Below, one piece after another: positions 10,940 through 20,859 of a stretch of 64,000 nucleotides of DNA. The translations under genes were made by a program, and so were the position numbers. This DNA comes from Erythrophleum ivorense (lineage: Eukaryota > Streptophyta > Magnoliopsida > Fabales > Fabaceae), in the NCBI GenBank assembly GCA_026724425.1, contig JAIUCV010000394.1:496001-560000 (forward strand). The letters are read 5' to 3'. The notes below the pieces were generated by a model that saw nothing but the letters and a program-made list of their open reading frames with translations, was not told the origin of the DNA and did no database searches. How positions within the stretch are numbered: position 1 is the first letter of the stretch; every line of letters begins with the position of its first letter.

Positions 10940-11572
10940 ATGGGTCGTTTCAGTTGGGTAGCAACGTCTTCCTCCTCCTCGGCATCTTTAGATCCATGTC
11001 TCATCGGAGATGCTGAATACGGAATACCCAAACAGTGTTACTGCGGTGGAGACGTTTTTCTTGAGACGACTAACAACGGAGAGGATCAAGGAAGGAGATT
11101 CTTCACTTGCCGCCGCCGTGATGTGAGTTTTTTTTCAGAATTTTCATGTTGATGATGATGTTGATATTGATATCACAAAGTTTAGAACTTGATGTTGTTA
11201 CCATATGATGTTGTAGCAAGATGGGTATCATATTCGCAAATGGTGGGATAATTGTGTCGAAGATGAAATTCAAATGTTGCGCGCTGACATTACATGTTTG
11301 ACGGAGGAAGCCCGCAACTGTGGAAAAGCGGAAGAAGCAATTAAAGAGATAAATGTCCTGTGGACCGACCTGTGTGTGGCGGAAAAGGCAACCCGTGATC
11401 TGAAGGAGGATGTGGAGAAGAATATTGTGAAGATGAAAGAGGATTTTGCGAAGATGGAGGTGTTGGTTCGTGTCTTCGTGATATGAACAAGAAGCACAGG
11501 ACTCCGGAGATTACATTTGTGCTTGCTACATTTGTTCTCTTCCTTGGTCTCTTTATAATTTGGTTTAAGTAA
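10940..11572 (+). pseudogene. Second GRF zinc-finger gene, frameshifted before its tail anchor
   Basis: Exons 10940-11122 and 11217 onward match the gene at 6753 in design: exon 1 is again exactly 183 bp, the intron position is identical, and the motifs CYCGG, GRRFFTC and GYHIRKWWD recur. In exon 2 the frame ends at 11484-11486 after a coiled coil. The expected hydrophobic tail (ending IIWFK, stop 11570-11572) lies in another frame, so a small indel near 11470 has removed the membrane anchor. Protein identity to the first copy is moderate, so the duplication is old. Repeated fragments of the 3' end lie at 11580-11700. Confidence 0.72.
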
Positions 11573-11807
11573 CTGCTCGGTCGCAGATGGTGTAGACCTC
11601 TGTTTGTGATTGCTGCACTTTTTCTTATGTTGGTTTAAGTAACAACCTATGTTTTTCAAACTGCGGATGAAGACCTCTGTTTTTCAAACTTTGCAAGAGG
11701 TCTTCTTTAAGTTGTGGTAGGCCTCAGTTTTTCCTAACTAAATGAAATATCTAATGTTTATGTTGTTTATTGTGTAAGTTCATATTGACTCAAACCAATG
11801 CAAACTG

Positions 11808-11876
11808 AGTTGTACCAAAAATACTAAAACTGAGTCGAAATAATACATAGTTGAACTACTAAAAACTTAGTTGTAC
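11808..11876 (-). promoter_or_regulatory. Three AGTTGWAC sites between convergent genes
   Basis: Exact copies at 11808-11815, 11849-11856 and 11869-11876 lie in the short gap between the second GRF gene and the 3' end of the DUF1985 gene. They have the same orientation as those in that gene's introns (13827-14205). Confidence 0.6.
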
Positions 11877-11952
11877 CCAAAATATCAAAAGTTCCCAATA
11901 CGCTGAGAAACATATTTATACAATACCAAAAAACACCACCAACATAGGTTAT

Positions 11953-14871
11953 TCACCTCTTCTTCCTCGGTTTCCCTCCTTTGCTTGCAGCCTTCCTCTT
12001 CTTCTTTTTTTCTCCAAAACCAAAAAGGACTGCACTTTGAGGATGCAGGTCTAAGTTTCCTCTTAGGCCGCACGTTTTTCTCAACTGCAATTGTTTTCTG
12101 TTTTTTTTTGGAGGCTCATTACGAACCTCCGGCTCATTCTCTTCCTCCATCTCTTCAGCTGCCTCAGACTCATCCTTCTCCTCATCCGCCTCAGACTCAT
12201 CCTTCTCCTCAGCCGCCTCAGACTCATCCTTCTCCTCATCCGCCTCAGACTCATCTTTCTCAGTGGCAGGAGTAGGACTTAGAGCTGAAGTACTCGCTCC
12301 TCCTATATCATGAGCTTTATTTATTCGTTGCTCGCTGACATAACACTCAACCACGTCAAGCCTCTCATCCAAATCACCAACCATTGCCTTAATCTCTGAT
12401 GCAATATCATCCATCTTCTTTTCCATCTTCTCGATTGCTTCCTTGATCAATCCCTTCATCGCTTCCATCAGCTCGTGTTGTGATCCACCGGTTTCAGATG
12501 CCTCTCTCGGTACTTCATTTATTCCCTCAGTGATACCTCTACCGGCCAAGTCCATCTCGTACAAAGACTCCCACCATATCTTTTTCTTCTGCACGATTAA
12601 ATGGTCTCTCCAAAGTTCAACTAGAGGGTCCATAAAGCCTATCCCATCATCACAATGACGGTCTATGATGCGCTCCAGAAGAGCTTCCTCATCTGAGGTT
12701 GGTTCCAAGATACTAATGATATCCTGAGATTACGAAAACATAAAATACATTCAAATATCAGGCTCACTCAATTAATATACAAGACAGTACAATAAATGAT
12801 GACAAAAACTCACCCTAGTGCTCCCAATCGCTTCGTTTATGTCATCCAATGGATAAACTTTCATGTGAGTCTCTTTGAACATGTGCTTGCACAACCTTGG
12901 ACAGTCATTCTCTGCATCAACAGCTATACGAAAGGTTCGCCCAAGCACAGGAATACTCTCATACGCAAAAGCCTATGCAGAGAAAGTATTACAATATCAC
13001 CACCCTAAACCCATAAAATTATTACTTTAATACGACATCTAAGGAAAATAATTACCTCAATAGGAAGAATGAAACCAGAAAAGGTCCATGAATCGTTCTC
13101 CTTCACAATGCCCCTCTTGAACTTCTTTGTTATTTTATTTACTTCATCGAGACAATCATCATAGGTGTAACGGCCCCAAGGAAATTTTTCACACAACTCC
13201 AAATCATCCACAACTTTAAGAAAGAATGGCTCTATGTTTCCTTGAACTTTGGACTTCCCTTTCAAGACATTGGTTATGAAATAGAGCGCAGCCATCTTCT
13301 TCTTGTTAACAGCTCCTTTCATTCCAGATAGTTTCTTCTTCACATCGGCTATCGTAATATTTTTTTTCCTCTTGAACCACTTTTCCACAAACTTGAAATC
13401 GCCTACATCCTTATCCTTCAACTCCCCATAGTTGCTAGGGTAGTCATGGCAATTCAATCCACTCAACAGCGCATGCTCCTTCATGGAGTACCTAATAGGT
13501 ACTCCATTAACCACAACCCATAGCTCTCTCTCATTATCAGTACAAGCTAGGTGCAAAAGAAGCATCCAGACTCCTTGTGATTTACGGTTATTCTCCACAG
13601 GCATATGGAAGATATGCTTAAACTGAGGATGACTCGAGAACCATTCCAACGCCTCAGGAATTTTCTTGATGTCTTGCACCGTTTGTTTCACGTAACACCT
13701 CGTTGATATCTTGCAAGTTTTTCTATATTGCTCTGGACGAAAGTAAAACTTCTCTGGTTGCAGTGGTATATATTCATCATCAACCTGCAGCCAAGTCAAA
13801 CAATGTGGTATTTAAAGTTAACATGTAGTTGAACCTAGTCGAACCTAGTTGAACTTAATTCAAACCATTAGCTACAATGTGGTATTTAAAGTTAACATGT
13901 AGTGTACATTACCAGGCAAGGTGCAGAACAATGGACATGTGCTTCTGAAGGCATAGCTTGAGAAGCTTCTTCCTGCGGGGTTTGTTCTGTTTGAGGAGCT
14001 TCTTCCTGCGGAGGTTCCTCACCATCATCTTCATCATCATCATCATCATCCTCATCATCACCCTCATCATCCTGCAGGTTCAAACAAATAAATTTAATTA
14101 ACCGATTCAACCTTATCTGAATCTTAATATACGTAGTTGTACCCAACATATCCAGTTGAACTTAGCAATAACTGTTCAATGTAACATATTTGAACGTAGT
14201 TGAACATACTCGAATATATTATTACCTAATATACTACCTACTCAAATTTATCTATGCTCAATCTTCATTCTCCTCTCCATTATCAATCTCAAAGTTTATG
14301 TAATAAATAAGCAAGATACAATACCTTATTCTCCACTTCGTCACCAGACAAATCCTCACCCGACGCCTCTTCCTCGTCCTCTTCCTCTTTTTCTTCTTCT
14401 TCCTCTTCCTCTTTCTGATTCATCATCTTTTTCTGTTTCTTCTTCCTCTTCCTCTTTTTCCGATTCATCCTCTATTTCTTCTTCCTCTGAGTTCATCTTC
14501 TCTTCAAATTGCAATTTTTTTGGTTCGGGATTTGCTTCTTCGTTTGAAGGACTCGGAAGAACTTCGGTTTCCACCGCTTCTGTCGCTTCTGTCGCCTCCA
14601 TCGTTTCAATCGCTTCCGTCGCTTCCGTTGCTTCTGTCGTTTCTCTCGATTTCGTTGATTCTCTTGCCTCCGCCATCCTTTCTCTCGCTTCCGCCGCTTC
14701 TGTTGGCTCCGACTGTTTGGTCGGAGCAGTGGGTTCTATCTGCTCCGATAATTTCGACGTTTCTTTGCTGTTTCTCAACTTCACCATTGCTCGATTCCGA
14801 ATGATTGTTCTCTCCAATCTCGCTTTCTTCTTTCTTCGCTCCTTTCTTCCACTCGAAATTTCGAAACTCAC
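11953..14871 (-). CDS. DUF1985 protein, VANC-like anti-silencing candidate
   Basis: Minus-strand exons are 14871-14325, 14071-13913, 13784-13056, 12972-12814 and 12723-11953, all with GT/AG borders; exons 2-5 join in phase. Exon 1 is Thr/Glu-rich then acidic; exon 2 is an acidic Asp/Glu run. Exon 3 holds the DUF1985 domain (FSSHPQFKHIFHMP onward, with the VVNGVPIRYSMKEHALLSGL signature), continuing into exon 4. Exon 5 has a coiled coil, four KDESEA-type repeats and a basic C-terminus. Total is about 787 residues. Exon 1 ends one base out of phase, so a single-base indel in its low-complexity tract near 14410 probably breaks the gene, unless the start differs. In VANDAL elements DUF1985 proteins (VANC) remove DNA methylation from their own element. 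No Ulp1 peptidase is fused. Confidence 0.72.
13827..14205 (-). promoter_or_regulatory. AGTTGWAC cluster in introns of the DUF1985 gene
   Basis: Exact copies lie at 13827-13834, 13847-13854, 14135-14142, 14154-14161 and 14198-14205, with AGTCGAAC and similar variants between. They occupy two introns of the DUF1985 gene and avoid its exons, as expected of a DNA-level tag and not of coding sequence. Confidence 0.6.
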
Positions 14872-15344
14872 TGAAACGTTCCTGATTTCAAATTTTCACC
14901 GAAGGATACGGTGAATTTAGGGATTTTTCTGTTAATATCCAATGCGGTCGGGTCGGTTTTGCGGTTGTCGGATAATACCCTGGTTGGATTCGTAAATACT
15001 TCAAGTTTGCTTTGGTTCTCATGTCTTTTACTTGTTTTTCGATTTAAAACTAATTGAAAAAGAAATTAATTTTCTGAATGTGGCAAATTGGCCACCGGTT
15101 CGCCAATTTGTGGCAAATGAGCAATTGATTCATTAGTGGTGGGAATTGGGAAAATTGGTTATTGCCGAAGAGAAATCAAAGTGAAGGTAAAACTTTTAAG
15201 GCATAAGCCAATAATACCCAATTTGCAGAGACAGTGAAAGTCCGAAAGAGATAAAAGATAAATAAAAAGAAGGCATGTTTTGAGGAAGGAGACATGCATC
15301 ATCTCAACCTTACATGATTTTTTTTCTTTTTTCTCTCTCTCTCC

Positions 15345-16004
15345 CCCCATCTTCCACCATATCCATAGATCTTCTTGTTTTGGGTAAATCTTGTTTCTCT
15401 GGTTGGGTGATAGGTGAGAAAATCTGAATGCTTTTGTTTGTTTTGTTTCTTCTTTTGGTTATGTCCGCTTTTGGACTAGATCAGTAAAGATCGATTTTTG
15501 GCTTTTAATTTCTCTTATGTTCTCATGTGATTAAGTTTCCACAAATCTCGTCGATTGAGCTCTCTACTTTGCCGATTTTGTTCTGCATGTTTCTTATTTC
15601 TCTGAACGACGTTTCAGTGATGAATCAAAACCTGTTTTTGTTTGGCCATCGCTTCTTTCTCTCTTTTTCTTAGATCTGTTGTTTTGTTTTTTGTTCTTTC
15701 TTTGGATCAAGAACTGTTTTTTAGATTCGTTTCATAGCTTATTGAAATTTTTGTTTCAGACAATGCAAGAGTAGAGTTCCCACAGGAAAGATTGATTGGC
15801 AGATACTCTGTTTTGACAACAACACTTTAAGCTTGACTATGAAGTTGATGTCTGCCCATCTCCCCGAGATTGGTTTTCCAATGAAAGACCATGATTCGAT
15901 TTCTTGCTCAACTCAATCCACTGAAGGAGAATCATTTGCTCAAGTTGCAAGCTTGGAGGAACATAATAATTTTTATGGCCGCAACATCGTTACTCATCTC
16001 TCAG
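15345..16004 (+). pseudogene. Captured 5' piece of an NF-YA transcription factor gene
   Basis: A 3' splice site at 15758-15759 is followed by an ATG (15763) and an exon ending at 16004. After an early frame break the exon encodes DNNTLSLTMKLM, then DHDSISCSTQSTEGESF and NIVTHLSG, which match the N-terminal region of Arabidopsis NF-YA5/YA6-type proteins as I remember them. The conserved CCAAT-binding core is absent. Upstream, 15345-15757 looks like the 5' leader and long leader intron of such a gene. This is a typical Helitron gene capture: promoter-side sequence taken, coding part truncated. Confidence 0.7.
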
Positions 16005-17368
16005 GTCCAGCTTTTCAAACTAAAGACTTCATTCACATTTCACATTTCTTTAGACAAACACGACCTCATAAGAATTGTAGCACCTATTGTGAGTGTTTAT
16101 ATGAAAAATTGTAACGAAAATGGCTGAGATTGGGTGTCCCTGACCCTAGTATGCGTACCATAAATAGTGCATTTGTTGCAGCCACCTGTATTTGGGAAAT
16201 TGGATAGAGTTTTAGGTAGCTAATTTTATGGTGAAAACTGGTGTGGTAACAATTTTTAGGGTGGGAGTTTTGTATCACCAATTGGGTGTGGGAAAAACTT
16301 ACAATGATAATATACGCGTATGGGTGTTGCTCGCGTCTCTTGAGCTGTATAGAATTTGGGAAACAGGAGGAGAGTTGTCGTCAAGGATGTTTTATTAAGT
16401 TTGTGTTTTTATGTGCTAGTAGAGAATAGGTGTAGACTACCGAACCTTGAATTCCTGAGGTGTTATGTTCACTCCGTTTTCGTTTCCTCTCGCCCAGCTG
16501 TTCCATTTAGGGAGCGTTAGGTATTGAAATTTTTTTTTATTCGTACTATCTCTTTAAAATACCTGGAAATGCACTGTTGAGTTCTGTAAGTAAATGAGAA
16601 TGGGAAGAAAGTGTGTCTGATAAGTTAGATTCATATAGAAGTGCCCACCTAGTGAGAGTTTGTTAAATTTTTTGGTAAAAGTATAATGTTCTGCTAATGG
16701 TTAGTTGCGTGGAAATACTGTTGTGTAGAATTTGTGGTATTGGTTAGACAGAGGTGGGAGCCGACAGTTTATGAGACAGAGTTTTTTGAGACTTTGGGAT
16801 GCCGTTACCTTGGTCTGATTTAGAGGTGTTCAACATAAGCGATATGCGGAGGGAGCGATGGATGTGTGCGACTCAGAGGCGTAAGAGAGTCACAGCTAGT
16901 CTGGGCCGCTACTATAATGAGTAAGCACGGGAGGCGATGATGAAAACATAGTGGTGGGAAGATATTGTGTCTTTGAAAATTAGCTGTAATTTAGCTTTCC
17001 GATTTGACCAAGTTTTTTTGTTGCCTTTTCTGTGAACATGATTGACGCCTGTAATGAGTTTGCGATTATAATTTCATAATAAGGTTTTCTTAGTCAAGAC
17101 GTTTGGCAATGCATTTGAGGGCTAATAAAACATAAGATTTGGATTTCCGTTGTGCCTCGCTATTGAATGTTAAAATTTAAATGCTCAAAGGTAATGTTGA
17201 CTTAGTAAATTTATATAGACGTTAGCATTGACTTTTTGTGAGTATAATTTTGTGAAGTCAACGCAAACTTGAGAACACATTTATTTTCGCTGAAAACAAA
17301 AAGCAAATATGTATACACATACATTATATGTTCTCTCAATCACTAAACGATGCTTTAATTATGGGCAG
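16005..17368. other. Helitron H1 filler, no gene recognised
   Basis: AT-rich sequence between the NF-YA and P450 pieces. Several short open stretches (for example near 16120-16210 and 16810-16920) could be further captured exons, but none gives a protein I recognise. No RNA gene or repeat stands out. Confidence 0.5.
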
Positions 17369-17713
17369 GATATACGATTCCGGCAGGTTGGATTGTGGGG
17401 GTTGCACCTGCAGCGGTTCATTATGATCCTGAAATATATGAGAACCCATTTGAGTTTAACCCATGGAGATGGAAAGTCTTATATACTTAATCTAATTTAG
17501 CCGCTTGTTTTTTTTTTTCTGCATCATCCATTTATAGACGGGAATTTGGTTGGTTGACAGGGGAAAGAACTGGTTTGGGGTTCGAAAACGTTCATGGCGT
17601 TTGGAGGTGGAGTGAGACTGTGTGTAGGTGCAGAGTTTGCGCGGCTTCAGATGGCAATCTTCATTCATCATCTTGTCACCTATTACGATTTCTCATTGGT
17701 CCAAGACTGCGAG
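17369..17713 (+). pseudogene. Captured cytochrome P450 piece (two exons, heme-binding loop)
   Basis: Exons 17369-17475 and 17561-17713 are separated by an intron with GT/AG ends. They encode GYTIPAGWIVGVAPAAVH and NPFEFNPWRW (the PERF-like region), then the heme-binding loop FGGGVRLCVG with its cysteine and the following AEFARLQMAIF helix. The wording resembles Arabidopsis CYP708/CYP702-type P450s. The rest of the roughly 480-residue enzyme is missing, so this is a captured fragment inside H1, on the strand opposite to the RPA gene. The pieces themselves have no stop codons. Confidence 0.8.
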
Positions 17714-18235
17714 GTAATCATAATGACACATATCTGTGTGGAACATAATAGTGTTATCTCATGAAGGGGAAATTCGATTAACCAAAAGTCGAAGGAAATC
17801 AACGCCAATCTTTGGTGGCCATTACAACCTCTTGAAATCAAAAACGTAAATAAAACTTAGGAAAAAACTGATGAAAATAACTGGCAGAGTTGTAGGGCGT
17901 CGAAGTTAGTTCTCAACTCGAGGACGCTTCTCTTGCTTCTCGGCGTCGTACTCTTCTGGTCCCGTCTTGTTTGTCACCGTGTTTGCTGTTGGACCCATGG
18001 GAGGTGTGGAGCGTTTTTTGACACTGGTTTCCGCTACAGCAGGAGGGGCGTTTGATACAGATGGAGGAAGCGCGTCAAAGGTGGCATCATCGGTTACGAT
18101 ACGGGAGACAGTGAAAGTCTGACGCGGAGCTGTGAAATTGTATTCCTTGATCTTGATCTGGAATTTGCATGTGCGTCCAACGATTGATCGCAGGCACTCT
18201 GGAGGGGTTGTCTGGATTTCGTGCCGTGCAGCCTG

Positions 18236-19594
18236 TAACATCCGTGAACCAGAAAGTTGTGTTGGAAGTGGTGTTGGGCGATGCTAGGGGTTCGGGAGTA
18301 GTTGGCACATGCTCTTAGAGGTGTGAATTGAAGATTGGCTGTACATGTTCTTGTTTGATTGTTGTGCAGTCGGTTTAAGATTCAAGCACCGCGAAGAAAG
18401 TGTGTTAAATCCTTCTGAACGACTAGTATCGATCGACACCGGTTATCGGGGTTGATTTCCGGTTTAAGTCGATCGAATCGAGTTGGAGTTGGTTTGGTCG
18501 ATTGGTGTCGACCGACACCAAGGGAGGGTGTCGATCGACACCGGTTATGGTGAAATCGACCGGTTTGATTCAAGTCGGCTGGTTTTGGGCCGGTTTGGGC
18601 GAGGGAAGCCCTAGACTCGCGATTAAAAGCTTATGGCCGCGAGAAAAGCCACTTTTTCGAGTTAGAAAGGTTCCAGAGGAGTTTTGAGAGAAGGAAGTGA
18701 TTTCCAGAGAGTTTTGTGGAGTTTCTGAGCTAGATTGGTTGCTGTTCATCCCTATTCTTCTCCTTTCCTTCCTTCTAATCCCTTTTCAAGGTGAGTGCGT
18801 GACTGTAGGTCCGTTAAGCGTTAGAGATTGTGTGATTTCGGATTTATGATGTGTTCTTGAGATTGTTTATGTTGGATTTCGTGTTTTGATAGCTTGGGGC
18901 GTTGAAAACCTCTAGATTCTGTGTTTTTGCGATTTACTATGCGATTTTCGTTGATGTTGGTTTCTGGGCGTCGAGCCGGTGTCGAGCGACACTCGATGAG
19001 TGTCGATCAACACTCGGGAGGCTGGCGTCGATCGACACCATAGAGGTGTCGGTCGACACCAACCTGGGTGTCAGGAAACGTGGGTGTTTCCTGACAGGGA
19101 TGGTTTATACTGTTGATTAATGTTGAGCATTGTTATCGTTGTTGATTATTGTGATGTTTTGTCTAGTGTTTGACGTAATTGGCCTGTAGGCAGGATGATC
19201 CACTCACTAAGTATTTATGATAATACTTACGCATCTCTATTCCAATGTGATGCAGGTAACAGCAATGTTCTTCCGCGGAAAGAGACCGAGAGAAGAGGAT
19301 GATGAGATTAGGAATTTGATATTGGCATTGTTGTTGTGGTTGACAAGGAATTCCTAGGGTGTTAGACTTTATTTTAATAATGTAGCAAACCGGCTTAGGT
19401 TGCTTATTGGTTATTGGTTTTATTGGTTTTATTCTTTATTGGTTATTGTTGAATAATTAATTATGATTTAATAATATTGGTTTTCTTCCGCATTGTGTTG
19501 AATTAGCTGTTGAGGATTAATATTTATGGGAATATTAATCTGGGCTAATTAAAAAAAAAAAATAAAATAAAATAAAATAAGCTTGGTTGTTTCC
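18236..19594 (+). mobile_element. LTR-like repeat, copy 2 (complete, probable solo LTR)
   Basis: A 1359-bp insertion in the last part of the RPA-like gene, flanked by a perfect 7-bp direct repeat CAGCCTG (18229-18235 and 19595-19601). If the repeat's TG and CA are counted as element, the ends read TGTAACA...TGTTTCCCA, like an LTR, but the duplication is then imperfect. Inside are several copies of the palindrome GTGTCGATCGACAC (about 18420-18545 and 18965-19060), a 5' splice site (GTGAGTGCG at 18792) and a 3' splice site (TGATGCAG before 19256), a micro-ORF, and an A-rich run (19550-19580). No internal coding region exists. Confidence 0.65.
19265..19357 (+). CDS. 30-aa micro-ORF inside LTR-like repeat, copy 2
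   Basis: Counterpart of 413-505: ATG just after the probable 3' splice site, 30 codons, stop TAG. The peptide equals the first copy except Pro at residue 8. The seven differences in codons 19-30 (Ile, Leu, Ala, Leu, Thr, Arg and Ser codons) leave the protein unchanged. The flanking 190 bp downstream have about one difference and the 200 bp upstream about four. Confidence 0.45.
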   Translation: MFFRGKRPREEDDEIRNLILALLLWLTRNS

Positions 19595-19885
19595 CAGCCT
19601 GCCTGCAGATTGGATGGATTCATTTAGGACGTCGGCGGCATTTCTCCCGGCAATGTTCCTCCCGTCAGTGTCGAAAACAACAAAGGTTGCAACATCGCCG
19701 TTTTTGTCACGTACCGTTATCTCAAAGCGGTACCTGCATGTATAGTAGGTGTCCGTTTTTGTCACGCACCGATATTCAGATTCCCAGTTTTCATAATCAG
19801 CAAGAAAATGCACAGCTAGTGCGGGGAAATGTGAGGACAAACCTGTGGAGTCCAACGTTGTTTGTCTTTTTGCAGGTTGCACAAT

Positions 19886-20350
19886 TGTGCGAGTCGAAAC
19901 TTGCACAATATTATTTAGTTCGTTTTTAGGGAGAGCCGAGGAATTCTATTGATTGAACACGAAGATGACGAGCCAAAGTTGGTTTTATTATTAGCTGTTA
20001 TGCGAGCTATAAAATTCGTGGCGTATGCCTTTTCTATCGGTAAAAAGTGATCTGAAAACAATTGACATCGGTTCCTATTTACAAGAGAATAGGAACCGAC
20101 TTTACAAGATTTAAGTAAACTTTCCATAATCGAACTTTCCATTTCTGCTCGCACCGACTTGCATTTATGGCAATCTTTGATCATGGGCCTTCTTCGATGG
20201 GCCTTGGCTCGAATCGCCTCGCTGGATGTTGGCTCGGCCCATCGAGAGATTTTCTACCGGTTTCTTGGTTCAATTGACGGTTCGTCCTGGCTCGGTTTGG
20301 CTATGTCCGGTTCGAATGGCAATGTGATGGAGGGAAATCCGACCCCAACA
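19886..20350 (-). repeat. 3' LTR of gypsy element
   Basis: 465 bp, from TGTGCGAG to CCCCAACA on the plus strand. It is the downstream LTR for the minus-strand gag-pol. Compared with the right LTR there are eight substitutions and no indels by eye. Confidence 0.95.
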
Positions 20351-20363
20351 ATTTGCCCCCAGC
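20351..20363 (-). promoter_or_regulatory. Polypurine tract next to 3' LTR
   Basis: Read on the minus strand, AGCTGGGGGCAAAT immediately precedes the 3' LTR. The short G-rich purine run is in the position of the plus-strand primer site of an LTR retrotransposon. Confidence 0.6.
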
Positions 20364-20636
20364 TCGCTAGTCTTATGTGTAAGAGTGGCGAGCTATAAGT
20401 CATCAGGAAAAGCATTGCTGCTCGAACCGAGCGGTCGACGTATTCGGCTCGTCTCTCCGAAAGAAGCTAGTTCGTCTTTCTTCTAAACGATGTCGTAGAG
20501 TTATTACTTTAACCGGTCGAGGAATCCGAAACGTCTCGGGGCCCGCTGATTTCGGCGGAAAACCCTAGAAATTGGGCGGGAATTAGATCGTGCCGTTTCG
20601 CCTTCCCGAACCGACGCGCCCACGCGCCAAGCCTTC

Positions 20637-20644
20637 TATAAATA
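20637..20644 (+). promoter_or_regulatory. TATA box for the antisense ORF
   Basis: TATAAATA sits about 220 bases upstream of the ATG at 20860, in GC-rich sequence just outside the LTR. It is followed by a pyrimidine-rich leader. The antisense gene therefore seems to have its own promoter and not to depend on the LTR. Confidence 0.6.
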
Positions 20645-20859
20645 TCGGACTCCGGAGCTCACTTTTCTCATTTCGCTCTCTCTCCAAACCAAGAAAAAAA
20701 AGGTATAACTCTCTTTCTCTCTCTAGCTTTTTCTTTTTTGTCCTCAAATTTCGCTAGTATTCTTCGTTTGCTCCGCCGGTGCGAATCGTTTTGCATCGCA
20801 ATCTTCAAACTTTCCGATCATTCTTCAAGTTCTCCGATCAATCTTCTTCCGAGCCAAAG

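Larger units (their letters stand above)
2542..15131 (+). mobile_element. VANDAL-like MULE, 12.6 kb, with four accessory genes
   Basis: The element is bounded by a direct repeat ATTAGTGGTG at 2532-2541 and 15132-15141, which fits the 9-bp duplication made by Mutator-like transposases plus a chance base. There is no long terminal inverted repeat; only the subterminal phrase TTTGCCACAAATTGG is shared in inverted orientation (about 2554-2568 and 15101-15115), as expected for TIR-poor VANDAL-type MULEs. Order: 121-bp tandem repeats, MuDR-type transposase (+), GRF gene (+), OB-fold gene (+), GRF pseudogene (+), DUF1985 gene (-). The transposase is broken, so it could move only with help. The insertion lies within Helitron H1 and is younger than it. 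Confidence 0.85.

Noticed and set aside
1..19594. The two LTR-like copies as the paired LTRs of one 18-kb element
   Set aside because: Copy 2 is embedded in the RPA-like gene, which continues on both sides with a 7-bp duplication, so it inserted by itself.
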